The translations under genes were made by a program, and so were the position numbers. Shown piece after piece: positions 1 to 6,563 of a stretch of 6,577 nucleotides of DNA; the first letter of the stretch is position 1, and each line of letters opens with the position of its first letter. The stretch covers positions 1-6,577 of the forward strand of contig WTGT01000251.1 in the NCBI GenBank assembly GCA_011523445.1, in the 5' to 3' direction. The notes beneath the pieces were generated by a model. The model ran no database searches and was not told the origin of the DNA. It saw only the letters and a list, made by a program, of their open reading frames with translations. This stretch comes from Paracoccaceae bacterium. GTDB lineage: Bacteria > Pseudomonadota > Alphaproteobacteria > Rhodobacterales > Rhodobacteraceae.

Positions 1-297
1 TCCCTTGACATTGAAGGGGTTCAATCTGTCAAAGGTACCAAACCCCCAGACCGACGTGTTTCCACCCTTTGGGGCATCAGGATTGACATAGTCGAAGTGC
101 TGGAAGTTCTCATCATATTTCAAATCACCGAATACTGAGATGCCATGTGATGTAATTATTTCATCAGTTTCATCTGCAAGGAGTGGATGCACTACAATCA
201 GGCAAATGGAGAACAATACCCCAACAAGTTTCTGGAAAAGGTTTTGAAACATCAATTTATCCATTTGGATAGAATAATTTCGGTAAAATGTCGTCAT
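1..297 (-). CDS. YejA-like extracellular solute-binding protein (family 5), N-terminal part only
   Basis: This is the N-terminal part of a periplasmic substrate-binding protein of an oligopeptide/microcin C-type ABC transporter. The frame is open to base 1, so the gene continues out of the window. After a hydrophobic signal peptide (core VGVLFSICLIVVHPLLA, likely cleavage near ADE) comes HGISVFGDLKY, then HFDYVNPDAPKGG and GTFDRLNPF. These match the start of mature YejA-type proteins, which typically read HG..ygdlkY...F.HFDYVNPdAPKGG. Such proteins usually have about 600 residues and deliver peptides to an inner-membrane permease. Three in-frame ATGs are possible: 297, 264 and 252. I chose 297 because AAGGA lies 10 bases upstream and an in-frame TGA lies just before it. 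The start at 252 gives the most ordinary signal peptide, so the start is uncertain. The family call is firm; the transported peptide is unknown. Confidence 0.85.
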   Translation of the reverse strand, partial: MTTFYRNYSIQMDKLMFQNLFQKLVGVLFSICLIVVHPLLADETDEIITSHGISVFGDLKYDENFQHFDYVNPDAPKGGNTSVWGFGTFDRLNPFNVKG

Positions 298-332
298 TCT
301 TCTGCTTTCCTTGATTCAATGAGGTAATGAAT

Positions 333-361
333 TTTGTACTACAATTTAGGTAATAACTCAA
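333..361 (-). promoter_or_regulatory. candidate sigma70-type promoter for the YejA-like gene
   Basis: Read on the minus strand, TTGAGT (356-361) and TACAAA (333-338) are separated by 17 bases. Each matches 4 of 6 consensus positions. Transcription would begin near 326, about 29 bases before the ATG at 297. The 116-base gap between this gene and the one upstream makes a separate promoter reasonable. Hexamers this weak also arise by chance in AT-rich DNA. Confidence 0.25.
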
Positions 362-413
362 AGGATTAGGGTGTTTATCTCCCAAAAGCCATATTGGGGG
401 AAGTTCCTTTGAC

Positions 414-734
414 TCAGTAACCGCTATCCCTGAGTTTTTGCTCCAATTCAAAAATTTTATCCTGATAGAACCTATGGGTTTTCAGGTAATCGTTGTTCTC
501 TGCCCTAAGTCTTTCGATTTCTTCTTGCCAATATTGTTCCTGCTGGGTCTGGTGAGCTATCAATTCTTCATGTTGATGCTGGGCTTTATTGATTTGCTGA
601 TACAATCCCTTGATGATTTTCTGATCGTCGTTTTTTTGGAAAAATTTGGTATGGATCAGTGAGCCATACCAGCCCAAAACAAACATTAATCCTGCAATCA
701 GGGATAAAATAATAAGCAGCTCAAATCGTTCCAT
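414..734 (-). CDS. small single-helix membrane protein with a coiled coil, unknown function
   Basis: I do not recognise a named family for this 106-residue protein. Residues 5-25 (LLIILSLIAGLMFVLGWYGS region) form one strong hydrophobic helix right at the N-terminus. The rest (about 35-102) is highly charged and rich in Gln, Glu and Lys, with the look of a coiled coil (QQEQYWQEEIERLRAEN, DKIFELEQKLRD). A membrane-anchored protein with a cytoplasmic coiled coil is the simplest topology, resembling YhcB/ZapG-type proteins in shape only. The ATG at 734 places the helix at the extreme N-terminus and is the natural start, although no clear Shine-Dalgarno site precedes it. It lies 53 bases downstream of the OmpA-family gene on the same strand and may share its transcript. 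The clear domain architecture and strand agreement make it a likely real gene. Confidence 0.7.
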   Translation of the reverse strand: MERFELLIILSLIAGLMFVLGWYGSLIHTKFFQKNDDQKIIKGLYQQINKAQHQHEELIAHQTQQEQYWQEEIERLRAENNDYLKTHRFYQDKIFELEQKLRDSGY

Positions 735-787
735 AGTTCAAATATTGATTACCATTTTTTTTGGCATGAAAAAAACTCGCACTTATA

Positions 788-2656
788 CTATTCAATTCTA
801 TTTTCGAGTATCTGGATTACAATTCTTCGATTTTTTTCCCGACCTGCTTCAGTTCTGTTGTTGGCAATCGGAAATCTTTCTCCATATCCAATGGCAGTTA
901 ATATATCACTTGGTACTCCTGCCTCAACCAGTGCATCAAGAATGGCACTAGCTCTTTTTGAACTAAGCTCAAAGTTCATCGATTCTCTGCCCTGACTATC
1001 AGTATGTCCTCCAATTTCCCAGGTAAAATGATTACACTTCAGTAATGCTTCGGCAAGACCTGGAAGAATGGTACCAGTTTGCTCGTTAATCTCAACCGAA
1101 CCAGAATCAAAGGTGATTTTTTTGTCTACCAATACCTCCGCAATATCATTCCTGCATTCTTCGGCCGAAAGTGGGGGTGGAGGTATCAAATCCTCATCTA
1201 TTTCAACATTGGATACAAAATTTCCCTGATTTAGTTCTGATGACAAATAATTGATGAATGAATTATACTTTTCTGAGGAAGAAACCTTGCCAGAGAAATA
1301 GAGTCCATTTTCCGGAATCACCAATTCTCCCTCGTCAAGTTGGGTCAATAACTTTATCCCTGTTGTTATCAATTCCAGATCAAGTGGAGCACTTGCTTCT
1401 TCAATCTGAATAAAATCACTTATTTCGTCCTTCAGGAAATAGGCAGTCATTATATCGAGTAAGAGGGATTTAATGGAATTGTCTGGTATCGTTCCGAAAA
1501 CGGTCAAATTGTTTTCCAAATCCTTGGTAATCCGAAGAAAGTCCGGGTTCAATTGAGTGGATTCATCAATATTGCTCAATATTCGGAGATTATATTCTTC
1601 TCCATGCGAGCTATTGAAAATTTCCTCAAGGGAATCAATGACCTGATCAGACAATTCGTTCCTACTCATCACGATCACGGAGAAATCAGAAATCCTCAGG
1701 TGTGTTTCCCTGGAATTGGCCAATGTTTCAAGTAACTGGCTGATTAAGTCCGACCAAGCTGGGGAAGGGGCTCCATGGGCGATTTGGCAGTCCGGCTCCT
1801 GATCAGGAATGATGGAGTTAAGCAATGATATGAGCCTGTCCTGGCTTGCAGCGTCCGCAACATGACAGATTTCCAATCTGGAATCTTGGTCATTCAGGAA
1901 CACACCGAAGCGGTATGGTTTGAAAAGCGGTATCGGATAGGAAAGATTCAATTCCAAATTTACTTCATCAGGTTGATCATTCATCAATTGGGCAGCAATT
2001 GTTTCAGTTGCTTCCTGGGTTTTAAAGTGGGAAGTTACACTTACAGTATTATCAGAAACCGTGACCATCCCCTCTGGCAGGCTATTCAAAACCCTGATTC
2101 CATATTCGACCACGATATTTAATTCTGTAGTTGCAACATCCGATTTCAGGGTACTGTAGTCATTTATGGCTTTTTCAGGATGAGCTGTACTCAATAGTTC
2201 AAGAGTTGAAGTTTTTTGCTCCGGGTTGGAAAACGAACCAAAAATAAAAGCCGTGCTGTCCTTGGAATACATAATGAGTTCAAGTTTTTGTGAAGGGGTA
2301 TAGGAGGTTTCAAGTGCCTGAATGTTGTTGATGATTCCGTCCGGATCAAAATTCAGGTTGACCAATGATATTAAACCAAGGTACTCAAGTTGATTGGGTG
2401 GCGTTCCTGAAAATTCTAACTTTGTCCCATTGGGTTTGACAGTCAACCACTCAAGGGAAAAATCACTGGCGAGGTTTTCAAATTTTGATAGGGTTCGATT
2501 TTCGATAAATGATATCGAAAGATGGGCCATCCCGTAAATTATGGCTAGCGTTAACCCGAACAGAAAAAAATGATACCTTCTTTGGCTTTGAAATAGCCAG
2601 CCATTAGCATGTTTTTCCAGGTTGGATCCTGAATTGTGGGAGGAAGGGGAATTCAT
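788..2656 (-). CDS. membrane-anchored OmpA-family protein with repeated BON-like central region
   Basis: A 622-residue envelope protein probably bound to peptidoglycan. Residues 29-49 form one transmembrane helix after a hydrophilic N-terminus with RR at 26-27, so it is probably an uncleaved inner-membrane anchor. Residues ~65-487 form a long region of repeated alpha/beta half-motifs resembling BON modules. A proline stretch (PPPP, 492-495) leads into a C-terminal OmpA-like domain (~505-620). That domain carries GGHTDSQG, LSSKRA, IGYGERFPIANNRT and NRRIVI. D553 and R568 sit 15 residues apart, exactly where OmpA domains place the Asp and Arg that hold diaminopimelate. ATG 2656 overlaps the ubiA TGA in an ATGA and lacks a Shine-Dalgarno site, suggesting translational coupling. 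I recall a similar OmpA-family protein beside ubiA in Rhodobacteraceae. Its exact role is unknown; mycobacterial ArfA also combines BON-like and OmpA modules. Confidence 0.9.
   Translation of the reverse strand: MNSPSSHNSGSNLEKHANGWLFQSQRRYHFFLFGLTLAIIYGMAHLSISFIENRTLSKFENLASDFSLEWLTVKPNGTKLEFSGTPPNQLEYLGLISLVNLNFDPDGIINNIQALETSYTPSQKLELIMYSKDSTAFIFGSFSNPEQKTSTLELLSTAHPEKAINDYSTLKSDVATTELNIVVEYGIRVLNSLPEGMVTVSDNTVSVTSHFKTQEATETIAAQLMNDQPDEVNLELNLSYPIPLFKPYRFGVFLNDQDSRLEICHVADAASQDRLISLLNSIIPDQEPDCQIAHGAPSPAWSDLISQLLETLANSRETHLRISDFSVIVMSRNELSDQVIDSLEEIFNSSHGEEYNLRILSNIDESTQLNPDFLRITKDLENNLTVFGTIPDNSIKSLLLDIMTAYFLKDEISDFIQIEEASAPLDLELITTGIKLLTQLDEGELVIPENGLYFSGKVSSSEKYNSFINYLSSELNQGNFVSNVEIDEDLIPPPPLSAEECRNDIAEVLVDKKITFDSGSVEINEQTGTILPGLAEALLKCNHFTWEIGGHTDSQGRESMNFELSSKRASAILDALVEAGVPSDILTAIGYGERFPIANNRTEAGREKNRRIVIQILENRIE
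1196..2296 (-). repeat. threefold ~124-residue internal protein repeat in the OmpA-family gene
   Basis: Residues about 121-487 of the OmpA-family protein contain three successive units, each made of an A half and a B half. The A halves begin near residues 124 (KLELIMYSKDSTAFIFGSF), 247 (YRFGVFLNDQDSRLEICH) and 373 (FLRITKDLENNLTVFGTI). The B halves lie near 176-226, 299-349 and 424-476; B1 and B3 align best (GIRVLNSLPEGMVTVSDN against GIKLLTQLDEGELVIPEN). Spacing from unit to unit is about 123-126 residues. A further isolated A-like half sits at 67-103 (EWLTVKPNGTKLEFSGT). The similarity is seen at protein level by eye and is not obvious in the DNA, so the duplication is old. Unit boundaries are approximate. 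Confidence 0.6.
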
Positions 2657-3618
2657 ACGAATGAGGTCAATAATAAACCGGCAACAATTATCAATCCGGC
2701 ATCTCTATTGGAACGGAACAGTTTCAAACAAACTTCAGGTGAATCCAGTTCCAGCCTTTTGATCTGCCAAATCATATGGAACCCGAACAAGGCTATTGAT
2801 GTAAATGCTAGAGTAATTCTCGTCCCCCCTCCGTTTGCAAACAAAACAATACCCACCGCAAAAATTATACAAAGCAGTGAACCAAGCAGAAAATATACTA
2901 ACCATTCCTTGGTTTTTTTGCCAAATAACAATCCTGTTGATTTTATACCTGTCAATTTATCATCTGTTGTATCCTGATGGGAATAAATTGTATCGTAAAA
3001 CAATGTCCAGAATATCCCGGATATGTATAGGATAATGGGGGGCAATCCCAATGTACCCATATGGGCAGACCAACCCAGCAAGGCTCCCCAATTAAAGGCT
3101 ACCCCCAGGAAAAACTGAGGCCACCAGGTAAATCTCTTGGCAAAGGGATAAATTGTTACCGGAACGATGGATAGCAGTCCCAGAATTATGGAATAGGTAT
3201 TGAAAGACAGGAGAATCAGGGCAGCCAAAAGCGATTGCATAACAAGCCAAATGAGGGCGTTTTTTCGGGATATTCTACCAGAAGGTAACGGTCTGGACTT
3301 GGTTCTTTCCACCTGTGCATCCATTTTGTGGTCCATAAGGTCGTTCCATGTACAACCGGCTCCTCGCATGAGCAAGGCACCAATTCCAAAGGCCACAAAT
3401 AGCCAAATGTCATGAATTGAAAATTGTCCGGAAGAGGTTGTTGCAAGAAATAGGCCCCACCAACAAGGGATCAGCAGCAACCACGTTCCAATAGGCCGGT
3501 CCCACCTAGCAATCTGCAGATATGGCAGTGCCCAGGCAGGTGAGTATTTATATACGAAGTTGTTGGCTGGCGCATCAGAAACCCTTTCCATATGAGAAGT
3601 GTATCCCTTGCTGGTCAT
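2653..3618 (-). CDS. ubiA: 4-hydroxybenzoate polyprenyltransferase (UbiA)
   Basis: This integral membrane prenyltransferase attaches the polyprenyl tail to 4-hydroxybenzoate, the first membrane-bound step of ubiquinone synthesis. At 321 residues it is normal for alphaproteobacterial UbiA. The two Mg-diphosphate-binding aspartate motifs are intact: NDLMDHKMD (92-100, within RGAGCTWNDLMDHKMDAQVE) and D209-TIYSHQDTTDD (through 220). The N-terminal RWDRPIGTWLLLIPCWWG is also characteristic, and about eight to nine hydrophobic helices are visible. Both Met1 (3618) and Met10 (3591) could start the protein, since neither has a clear Shine-Dalgarno site. Met1 is preferred because a candidate promoter and an upstream ORF stop both abut it. 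The stop overlaps the start of the OmpA-family gene by four bases (ATGA), so the two form one operon. Divergent rsmE lies 286 bases away. Confidence 0.96.
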   Translation of the reverse strand: MTSKGYTSHMERVSDAPANNFVYKYSPAWALPYLQIARWDRPIGTWLLLIPCWWGLFLATTSSGQFSIHDIWLFVAFGIGALLMRGAGCTWNDLMDHKMDAQVERTKSRPLPSGRISRKNALIWLVMQSLLAALILLSFNTYSIILGLLSIVPVTIYPFAKRFTWWPQFFLGVAFNWGALLGWSAHMGTLGLPPIILYISGIFWTLFYDTIYSHQDTTDDKLTGIKSTGLLFGKKTKEWLVYFLLGSLLCIIFAVGIVLFANGGGTRITLAFTSIALFGFHMIWQIKRLELDSPEVCLKLFRSNRDAGLIIVAGLLLTSFV

Positions 3619-3818
3619 GACAACTGTAAGTTACTATATTCCCAGGTCAAATAGGTGGTGAAATCCGAACTCCATTTGCCGAAACGAAGAACTAGTCCCT
3701 TTAACACTTTGTTGTTCCCAGCATCCAGATTTTCAGGTACCACTAGCCATTGTCTGATCAAGTTGTGGTTTATCACGAATGAACCTGAAATTAATTGGGT
3801 GATTAGGTGGATACTCAT
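3615..3818 (-). CDS. possible small protein upstream of ubiA, unknown
   Basis: A 67-codon ORF that I do not recognise. In its favour: its TGA overlaps the ubiA ATG in an ATGA junction, just as ubiA overlaps the next gene; AGG lies 5 bases before its ATG; it fills most of an otherwise 286-base gap; and about half its codons end in G or C, no lower than neighbouring genes. Its sequence (starting MSIHLITQLISGSF, containing LIRQWLVVPENLD) has no membrane helix, signal peptide or known motif. Against it: a plausible ubiA promoter falls within it, an ATGA junction needs only an A after an in-phase ATG, and the opposite strand is also open over part of the stretch. It may be only the ubiA upstream region. 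Confidence 0.3.
   Translation of the reverse strand: MSIHLITQLISGSFVINHNLIRQWLVVPENLDAGNNKVLKGLVLRFGKWSSDFTTYLTWEYSNLQLS
3633..3662 (-). promoter_or_regulatory. candidate sigma70-type promoter for ubiA
   Basis: On the minus strand TTCACC (3657-3662, 4 of 6 consensus positions) and TATAGT (3633-3638, 5 of 6) are 18 bases apart. Transcription would start near 3626, leaving a leader of about 8 bases before the ubiA ATG. The very short leader parallels the stronger rsmE promoter in the same intergenic region. If the 67-codon ORF upstream of ubiA is real, this site would lie inside its 3' end and might be fortuitous. Confidence 0.35.
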
Positions 3819-3855
3819 ATTTACCTGTCTCGATTAATACATCTTTCTTATTCTT

Positions 3856-3884
3856 TTGCCTCGTTCAGTGGCAATTGTTATACT
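3856..3884 (+). promoter_or_regulatory. sigma70-type promoter of rsmE
   Basis: TTGCCT (3856-3861, 4 of 6) and TATACT (3879-3884, 5 of 6) are separated by exactly 17 bases, the optimal spacing. Transcription would begin near 3890-3891, about 14 to 15 bases before the rsmE ATG at 3905. This is the best promoter-like sequence in the window. It also argues against any start for rsmE further upstream. It may drive gshA as well if no terminator separates the two. Confidence 0.55.
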
Positions 3885-3904
3885 CCAATCCTAAGTTACG
3901 GGCT

Positions 3905-4645
3905 ATGTCTTTTCGAAAAAACAGAGCTAGGTTATTTGTTGAATCTCCTCTCGGTCAAGGTACTGCTGTCGAAATAACGGGACAACAGTTTCACTATTTG
4001 AAAAACGTTTTACGAATTCGGTCAAACCAGGCAGTTTCCCTATTTAATGGTAGCGAGGGTGAATGGAAGGCAATTGTAACCGAAGTTACTACGAAAAAGA
4101 TAGTTTTGTTTTGTGAAGCTAAAACAAGGGAACAGTTCAATCCACCAGACTTCTGGTATCTTTTTGCCCCATTGAAGAAAGCACGTCTGGATTTTGCCGT
4201 TGAAAAAGTAACCGAGATAGGGGTTTCCAAAATAATACCCGTGATCACGGAATTTACCCAAAATACCAGAATTTCCACCAAACGGCTCCAGGCCATAGCG
4301 ATGGAAGCCACGGAACAATGTGGGGGACTTAAGGTACCTGAAGTTACCCCCCTCCAACCGTTGTCTGAAGTCCTTGGCGAGTGGCCTCGGGACAGGGCCT
4401 TGATCTATTGTGACGAATTGGCAGAGTGCGCAAGGGAAATTCCATCAGCAGTCTCAAAGGCACGGAAACTGGCCATACTTATTGGTCCTGAGGGTGGTTT
4501 TTCACAGAAGGATAGAGAACTGATTGATACCCAGGACGAATCATGCCGATTTTCCCTTGGGAAACGGATTTTGCGAGCAGAAACAGCTGCTGTTGCAGCT
4601 TTTTCGTTGATCAGATGGCATTACGGTAATAGTACTCTGGAATAG
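3905..4645 (+). CDS. rsmE: 16S rRNA (uracil-1498-N3)-methyltransferase RsmE
   Basis: This SPOUT-class enzyme uses S-adenosylmethionine to methylate N3 of U1498 in 16S rRNA of the small ribosomal subunit. The product is 246 residues, the usual size. An N-terminal PUA-like RNA-binding part (about 1-75, with HYLKNVLRIRS) precedes the catalytic domain. The SPOUT knot motifs are clear: KVTEIGVSKIIPV (101-113), ATEQCGG (135-141), ILIGPEGGFS (191-200) and LGKRILRAETAAVAAF (218-233). The frame is open upstream to a TTG at 3875, but that codon lies between the -35 and -10 of the likely promoter. ATG 3905 gives the expected start (MSFRKNRARLFVESPL), so it was chosen. There is no clear Shine-Dalgarno site and the predicted leader is very short. 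gshA follows after 153 bases on the same strand, an arrangement known in alphaproteobacteria. Confidence 0.96.
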   Translation: MSFRKNRARLFVESPLGQGTAVEITGQQFHYLKNVLRIRSNQAVSLFNGSEGEWKAIVTEVTTKKIVLFCEAKTREQFNPPDFWYLFAPLKKARLDFAVEKVTEIGVSKIIPVITEFTQNTRISTKRLQAIAMEATEQCGGLKVPEVTPLQPLSEVLGEWPRDRALIYCDELAECAREIPSAVSKARKLAILIGPEGGFSQKDRELIDTQDESCRFSLGKRILRAETAAVAAFSLIRWHYGNSTLE

Positions 4646-4738
4646 GAAGTCAGTTGATCTACATTTGTTCAAATCAGAATTTTCCCAACCTGATCAAATG
4701 ATTGTTATGAGTAATCAATTTTTCCTATAGGTAACACG

Positions 4739-4798
4739 ATGAAAATTGAGCAGTTTATATTTTTTGTTTCCATGAATAATTTTCGGAAAATCAAATAA
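4739..4798 (+). other. 19-codon leader ORF abutting gshA
   Basis: An ATG at 4739 opens a short frame encoding MKIEQFIFFVSMNNFRKIK. Its TAA (4796-4798) is followed at once by the gshA ATG (4799), in the same frame. TAGG ending at 4731 lies 7 bases before the ATG and could act as a weak Shine-Dalgarno site, whereas gshA has no convincing site of its own. Translation of the leader could therefore deliver ribosomes to gshA by termination-reinitiation. The peptide has no Cys and no run of one amino acid, so classical attenuation is not suggested. It may be a chance ORF in AT-rich DNA. Confidence 0.3.
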
Positions 4799-6169
4799 AT
4801 GTCCATTCCCCAACAAGGCGGCAAGGTAATTGAACATTACCATGATCTTGTCGAATATCTAGAACAGGGGTGCAAACCCAAAAATCAATGGCGAATAGGG
4901 ACCGAACATGAAAAATTCGGATTTGTCCTAAACAATCGAAGCCCTTTGCCCTATCGAGGAGATTGTTCGATTGTTGCCCTCCTGGAAGGACTTAGGGATG
5001 AGTTTTCATGGCACCCAGTTCTTGAGGGAGAAAACCTGATTGGTCTAAGCAAGGACGGAGCAAATGTTTCGCTTGAACCTGGTGGACAAATTGAATTATC
5101 CGGGGCTCCATTGGAAACCCTTCATGAAACCTGTGATGAGGTAAACAACCATCTGAAGGAAGTTCGAACCATAGGTGACCGTATTGGTGCCGGATTTATG
5201 GGTATCGGAGCCGCCCCGGAATGGTCCCATGAACAAATGCCCATCCTGCCAAAGGGCAGATATCAACTGATGACAGATTATATGAAAAAGGTTGGTAAAT
5301 TGGGTGTTCAAATGATGTACAGGACCTGTACGGTTCAGGTCAATCTGGATTTTAGTTCTGAACCCGACATGATCAAAAAACTCAGGGTAGCCTTGGCACT
5401 TCAGCCGATTGCGACAGCCTTTTTTGCCAATTCACCTTTTTTTGAAGGCAAGCTTACCAATCATTTGAGTTGGCGAAGCAGGGTTTGGAGGGATTTGGAT
5501 CCCGACAGAACAGGCATGTTGCCTTTTGTATTTGATGAAGGTTTTGGTTTTGAAGCCTGGGCAGAATATGCTTTGGATGTTCCTATGTATTTCGTATTCA
5601 GGGATAACCGCTATCTTGATGCAAGAGGGCTTTCGTTTCGAGATTTTCTAAAGGGAAAGTTACCCATATTACCTGGCGAACTCCCTCTGGATTCGGATTG
5701 GGGCGATCATTTGACGACAATTTTTCCAGAAGCAAGAATAAAAAGGTTTATTGAAATGAGAGGTGCAGATGGTGGGACTTGGGGCAGGCTTTGTGCCCTT
5801 CCTGCACTTTGGGTAGGTCTGCTATATGATCAGGATGCCTTGGATGAAGCATGGCATTTGGTGAAGTCATTCGACCACGAAACAAGAGAAGCCTTACGTG
5901 TGGAAAGTTCCCGGCATGGATTTGAAGCCCGGGTTGGTGAAATCAAAATTCTGGATCTGGCCAGAAAAGTTCTTGCCATTGCAGATAGGGGATTGCAGGC
6001 AAGGCAAAAATTTTCTTCCAACCAACCACTTGTGGATGAACGGCATTTTCTCAATACTCTCTGGGACAGTTTGGACACTAAAATGACACCCGCAGACGAA
6101 TTGCTCAAAAAATTCAATGGTGAATGGGAAGGTAAGCTGGACCCGATTTACGAAGAGTGCAGCTATTGA
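4799..6169 (+). CDS. gshA: glutamate-cysteine ligase, plant/alphaproteobacterial type
   Basis: This cytoplasmic enzyme catalyses the first and usually rate-limiting step of glutathione synthesis, joining glutamate and cysteine to gamma-glutamylcysteine with ATP. The 456-residue length fits the GCS2 family shared by alphaproteobacteria and plants. Recognisable segments, in order, are WRIGTEHEKFGF (31-42), SLEPGGQIELSGAPLETLH (91-109), QMMYRTCTVQVNLDF (171-185), ANSPFFEG (210-217), MRGADGG (320-326) and the C-terminal LLKKFNGEWEGKLDPIYEE. GTEHEKFG and EPGGQIELSG form part of the active site in this family. The start at 4799 gives MSIPQQGGKVIE, the normal family N-terminus, although no good Shine-Dalgarno site precedes it. 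Seven cysteines occur (25, 56, 112, 177, 332, 454 and none elsewhere apart from these six positions is certain by my count); whether any pair acts as the redox switch known in plants cannot be told here. It follows rsmE and may be co-transcribed. Confidence 0.96.
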   Translation: MSIPQQGGKVIEHYHDLVEYLEQGCKPKNQWRIGTEHEKFGFVLNNRSPLPYRGDCSIVALLEGLRDEFSWHPVLEGENLIGLSKDGANVSLEPGGQIELSGAPLETLHETCDEVNNHLKEVRTIGDRIGAGFMGIGAAPEWSHEQMPILPKGRYQLMTDYMKKVGKLGVQMMYRTCTVQVNLDFSSEPDMIKKLRVALALQPIATAFFANSPFFEGKLTNHLSWRSRVWRDLDPDRTGMLPFVFDEGFGFEAWAEYALDVPMYFVFRDNRYLDARGLSFRDFLKGKLPILPGELPLDSDWGDHLTTIFPEARIKRFIEMRGADGGTWGRLCALPALWVGLLYDQDALDEAWHLVKSFDHETREALRVESSRHGFEARVGEIKILDLARKVLAIADRGLQARQKFSSNQPLVDERHFLNTLWDSLDTKMTPADELLKKFNGEWEGKLDPIYEECSY

Positions 6170-6311
6170 AAGGTCCTAAGCAGTTAGTACAACCCTGTAT
6201 CGGGGCTTATAACGGATTGTTTGTAGCACTTCATTGCAAGATTTTAGTGTGTCTTTTGACTCGTCAGAAAATCTAACTCATAACAACAGTTATCTTGTAC
6301 GCTCGATAAGG
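6170..6311. other. intergenic gap between convergent gshA and the right-edge ORF
   Basis: This 142-base stretch lies between two convergent genes. It holds one small perfect hairpin, ATAAC-AACA-GTTAT (6280-6293), and a short TGAC-TC-GTCA inverted repeat near 6258-6267. Neither is GC-rich or followed by a T run, so no intrinsic terminator can be named for either gene. I see no tRNA, repeat or attachment site. Confidence 0.5.
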
Positions 6312-6563
6312 CTAACTGTAACCCCTACCCCCGGGTAGAACCACCGGGCCAACGTAATTCCAGAGTACAATGCCAACGATGGTGCCTATGAAGAGTACAA
6401 TTGGTTGGGACATCCCCTCCATACGATAGGCGCGCGTCAGGAAAAGTATCAATCCACCAACACCCAACGCTAAAGCAACCAAAACGAAAGGTAACGGGTG
6501 CGCTCTCAACGCCTCTGCCGCTCTCACCTCATCCCCAGAAAAACTGGATACATCTCTACCCAT
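6312..6563 (-). CDS. small two-helix membrane protein, unknown; possibly 5'-truncated
   Basis: I do not recognise this 83-residue protein. It has a short polar N-terminus (MGRDVSSFSGDEVRAAEALR), two hydrophobic helices at about 25-43 (PFVLVALALGVGGLILFLT) and 53-75 (QPIVLFIGTIVGIVLWNYVG and on), a charged connecting loop (RAYRMEG) and a short glycine-rich tail. The ATG at 6563 has no Shine-Dalgarno site, and the frame remains open to the right edge, so the true start may lie outside the window. Its GC content is about 53 percent by line counts, against the low 40s elsewhere. Four of its seven Ala codons are GCG, a codon used about once among some 28 Ala codons in gshA. That suggests a different origin: recent transfer, or a junction or contaminant at a contig end. 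It converges on gshA. Confidence 0.6.
   Translation of the reverse strand: MGRDVSSFSGDEVRAAEALRAHPLPFVLVALALGVGGLILFLTRAYRMEGMSQPIVLFIGTIVGIVLWNYVGPVVLPGGRGYS

Noticed and set aside
379..400. Inverted repeat CCCAA-8-TTGGG with partial outer pairing as a terminator
   Set aside because: The stem is five base pairs with a mismatch beyond, and no T run follows on either strand.
257..451. Minus-strand 64-codon frame between the 106-residue gene and the YejA-like gene
   Set aside because: It starts with TTG inside the upstream gene, overlaps the start of the binding-protein gene in another frame, has no recognisable motif or good ribosome site, and crosses the likely promoter.
3655..3837. Plus-strand 60-codon frame in the ubiA-rsmE gap
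   Set aside because: No ribosome site or motif, an amino acid sequence unlike a folded protein, and it opposes the better-supported minus-strand frame.
3875..3904. Upstream TTG start for rsmE adding ten residues
   Set aside because: It lies between the likely -35 and -10 elements, and the ATG at 3905 gives the normal family N-terminus.
4702..4731. TTGTTA-18-TATAGG as a gshA promoter
   Set aside because: Each hexamer matches only 4 of 6 positions, and the -10 would overlap the possible leader ribosome site. Other -10-like sequences in this AT-rich gap lack a partner at proper spacing.
6325..6338. Palindrome CTACCCCCGGGTAG as a bidirectional terminator
   Set aside because: It lies within the coding end of the right-edge ORF, the loop is only two bases unless inner pairs open, and no T run follows on either strand.
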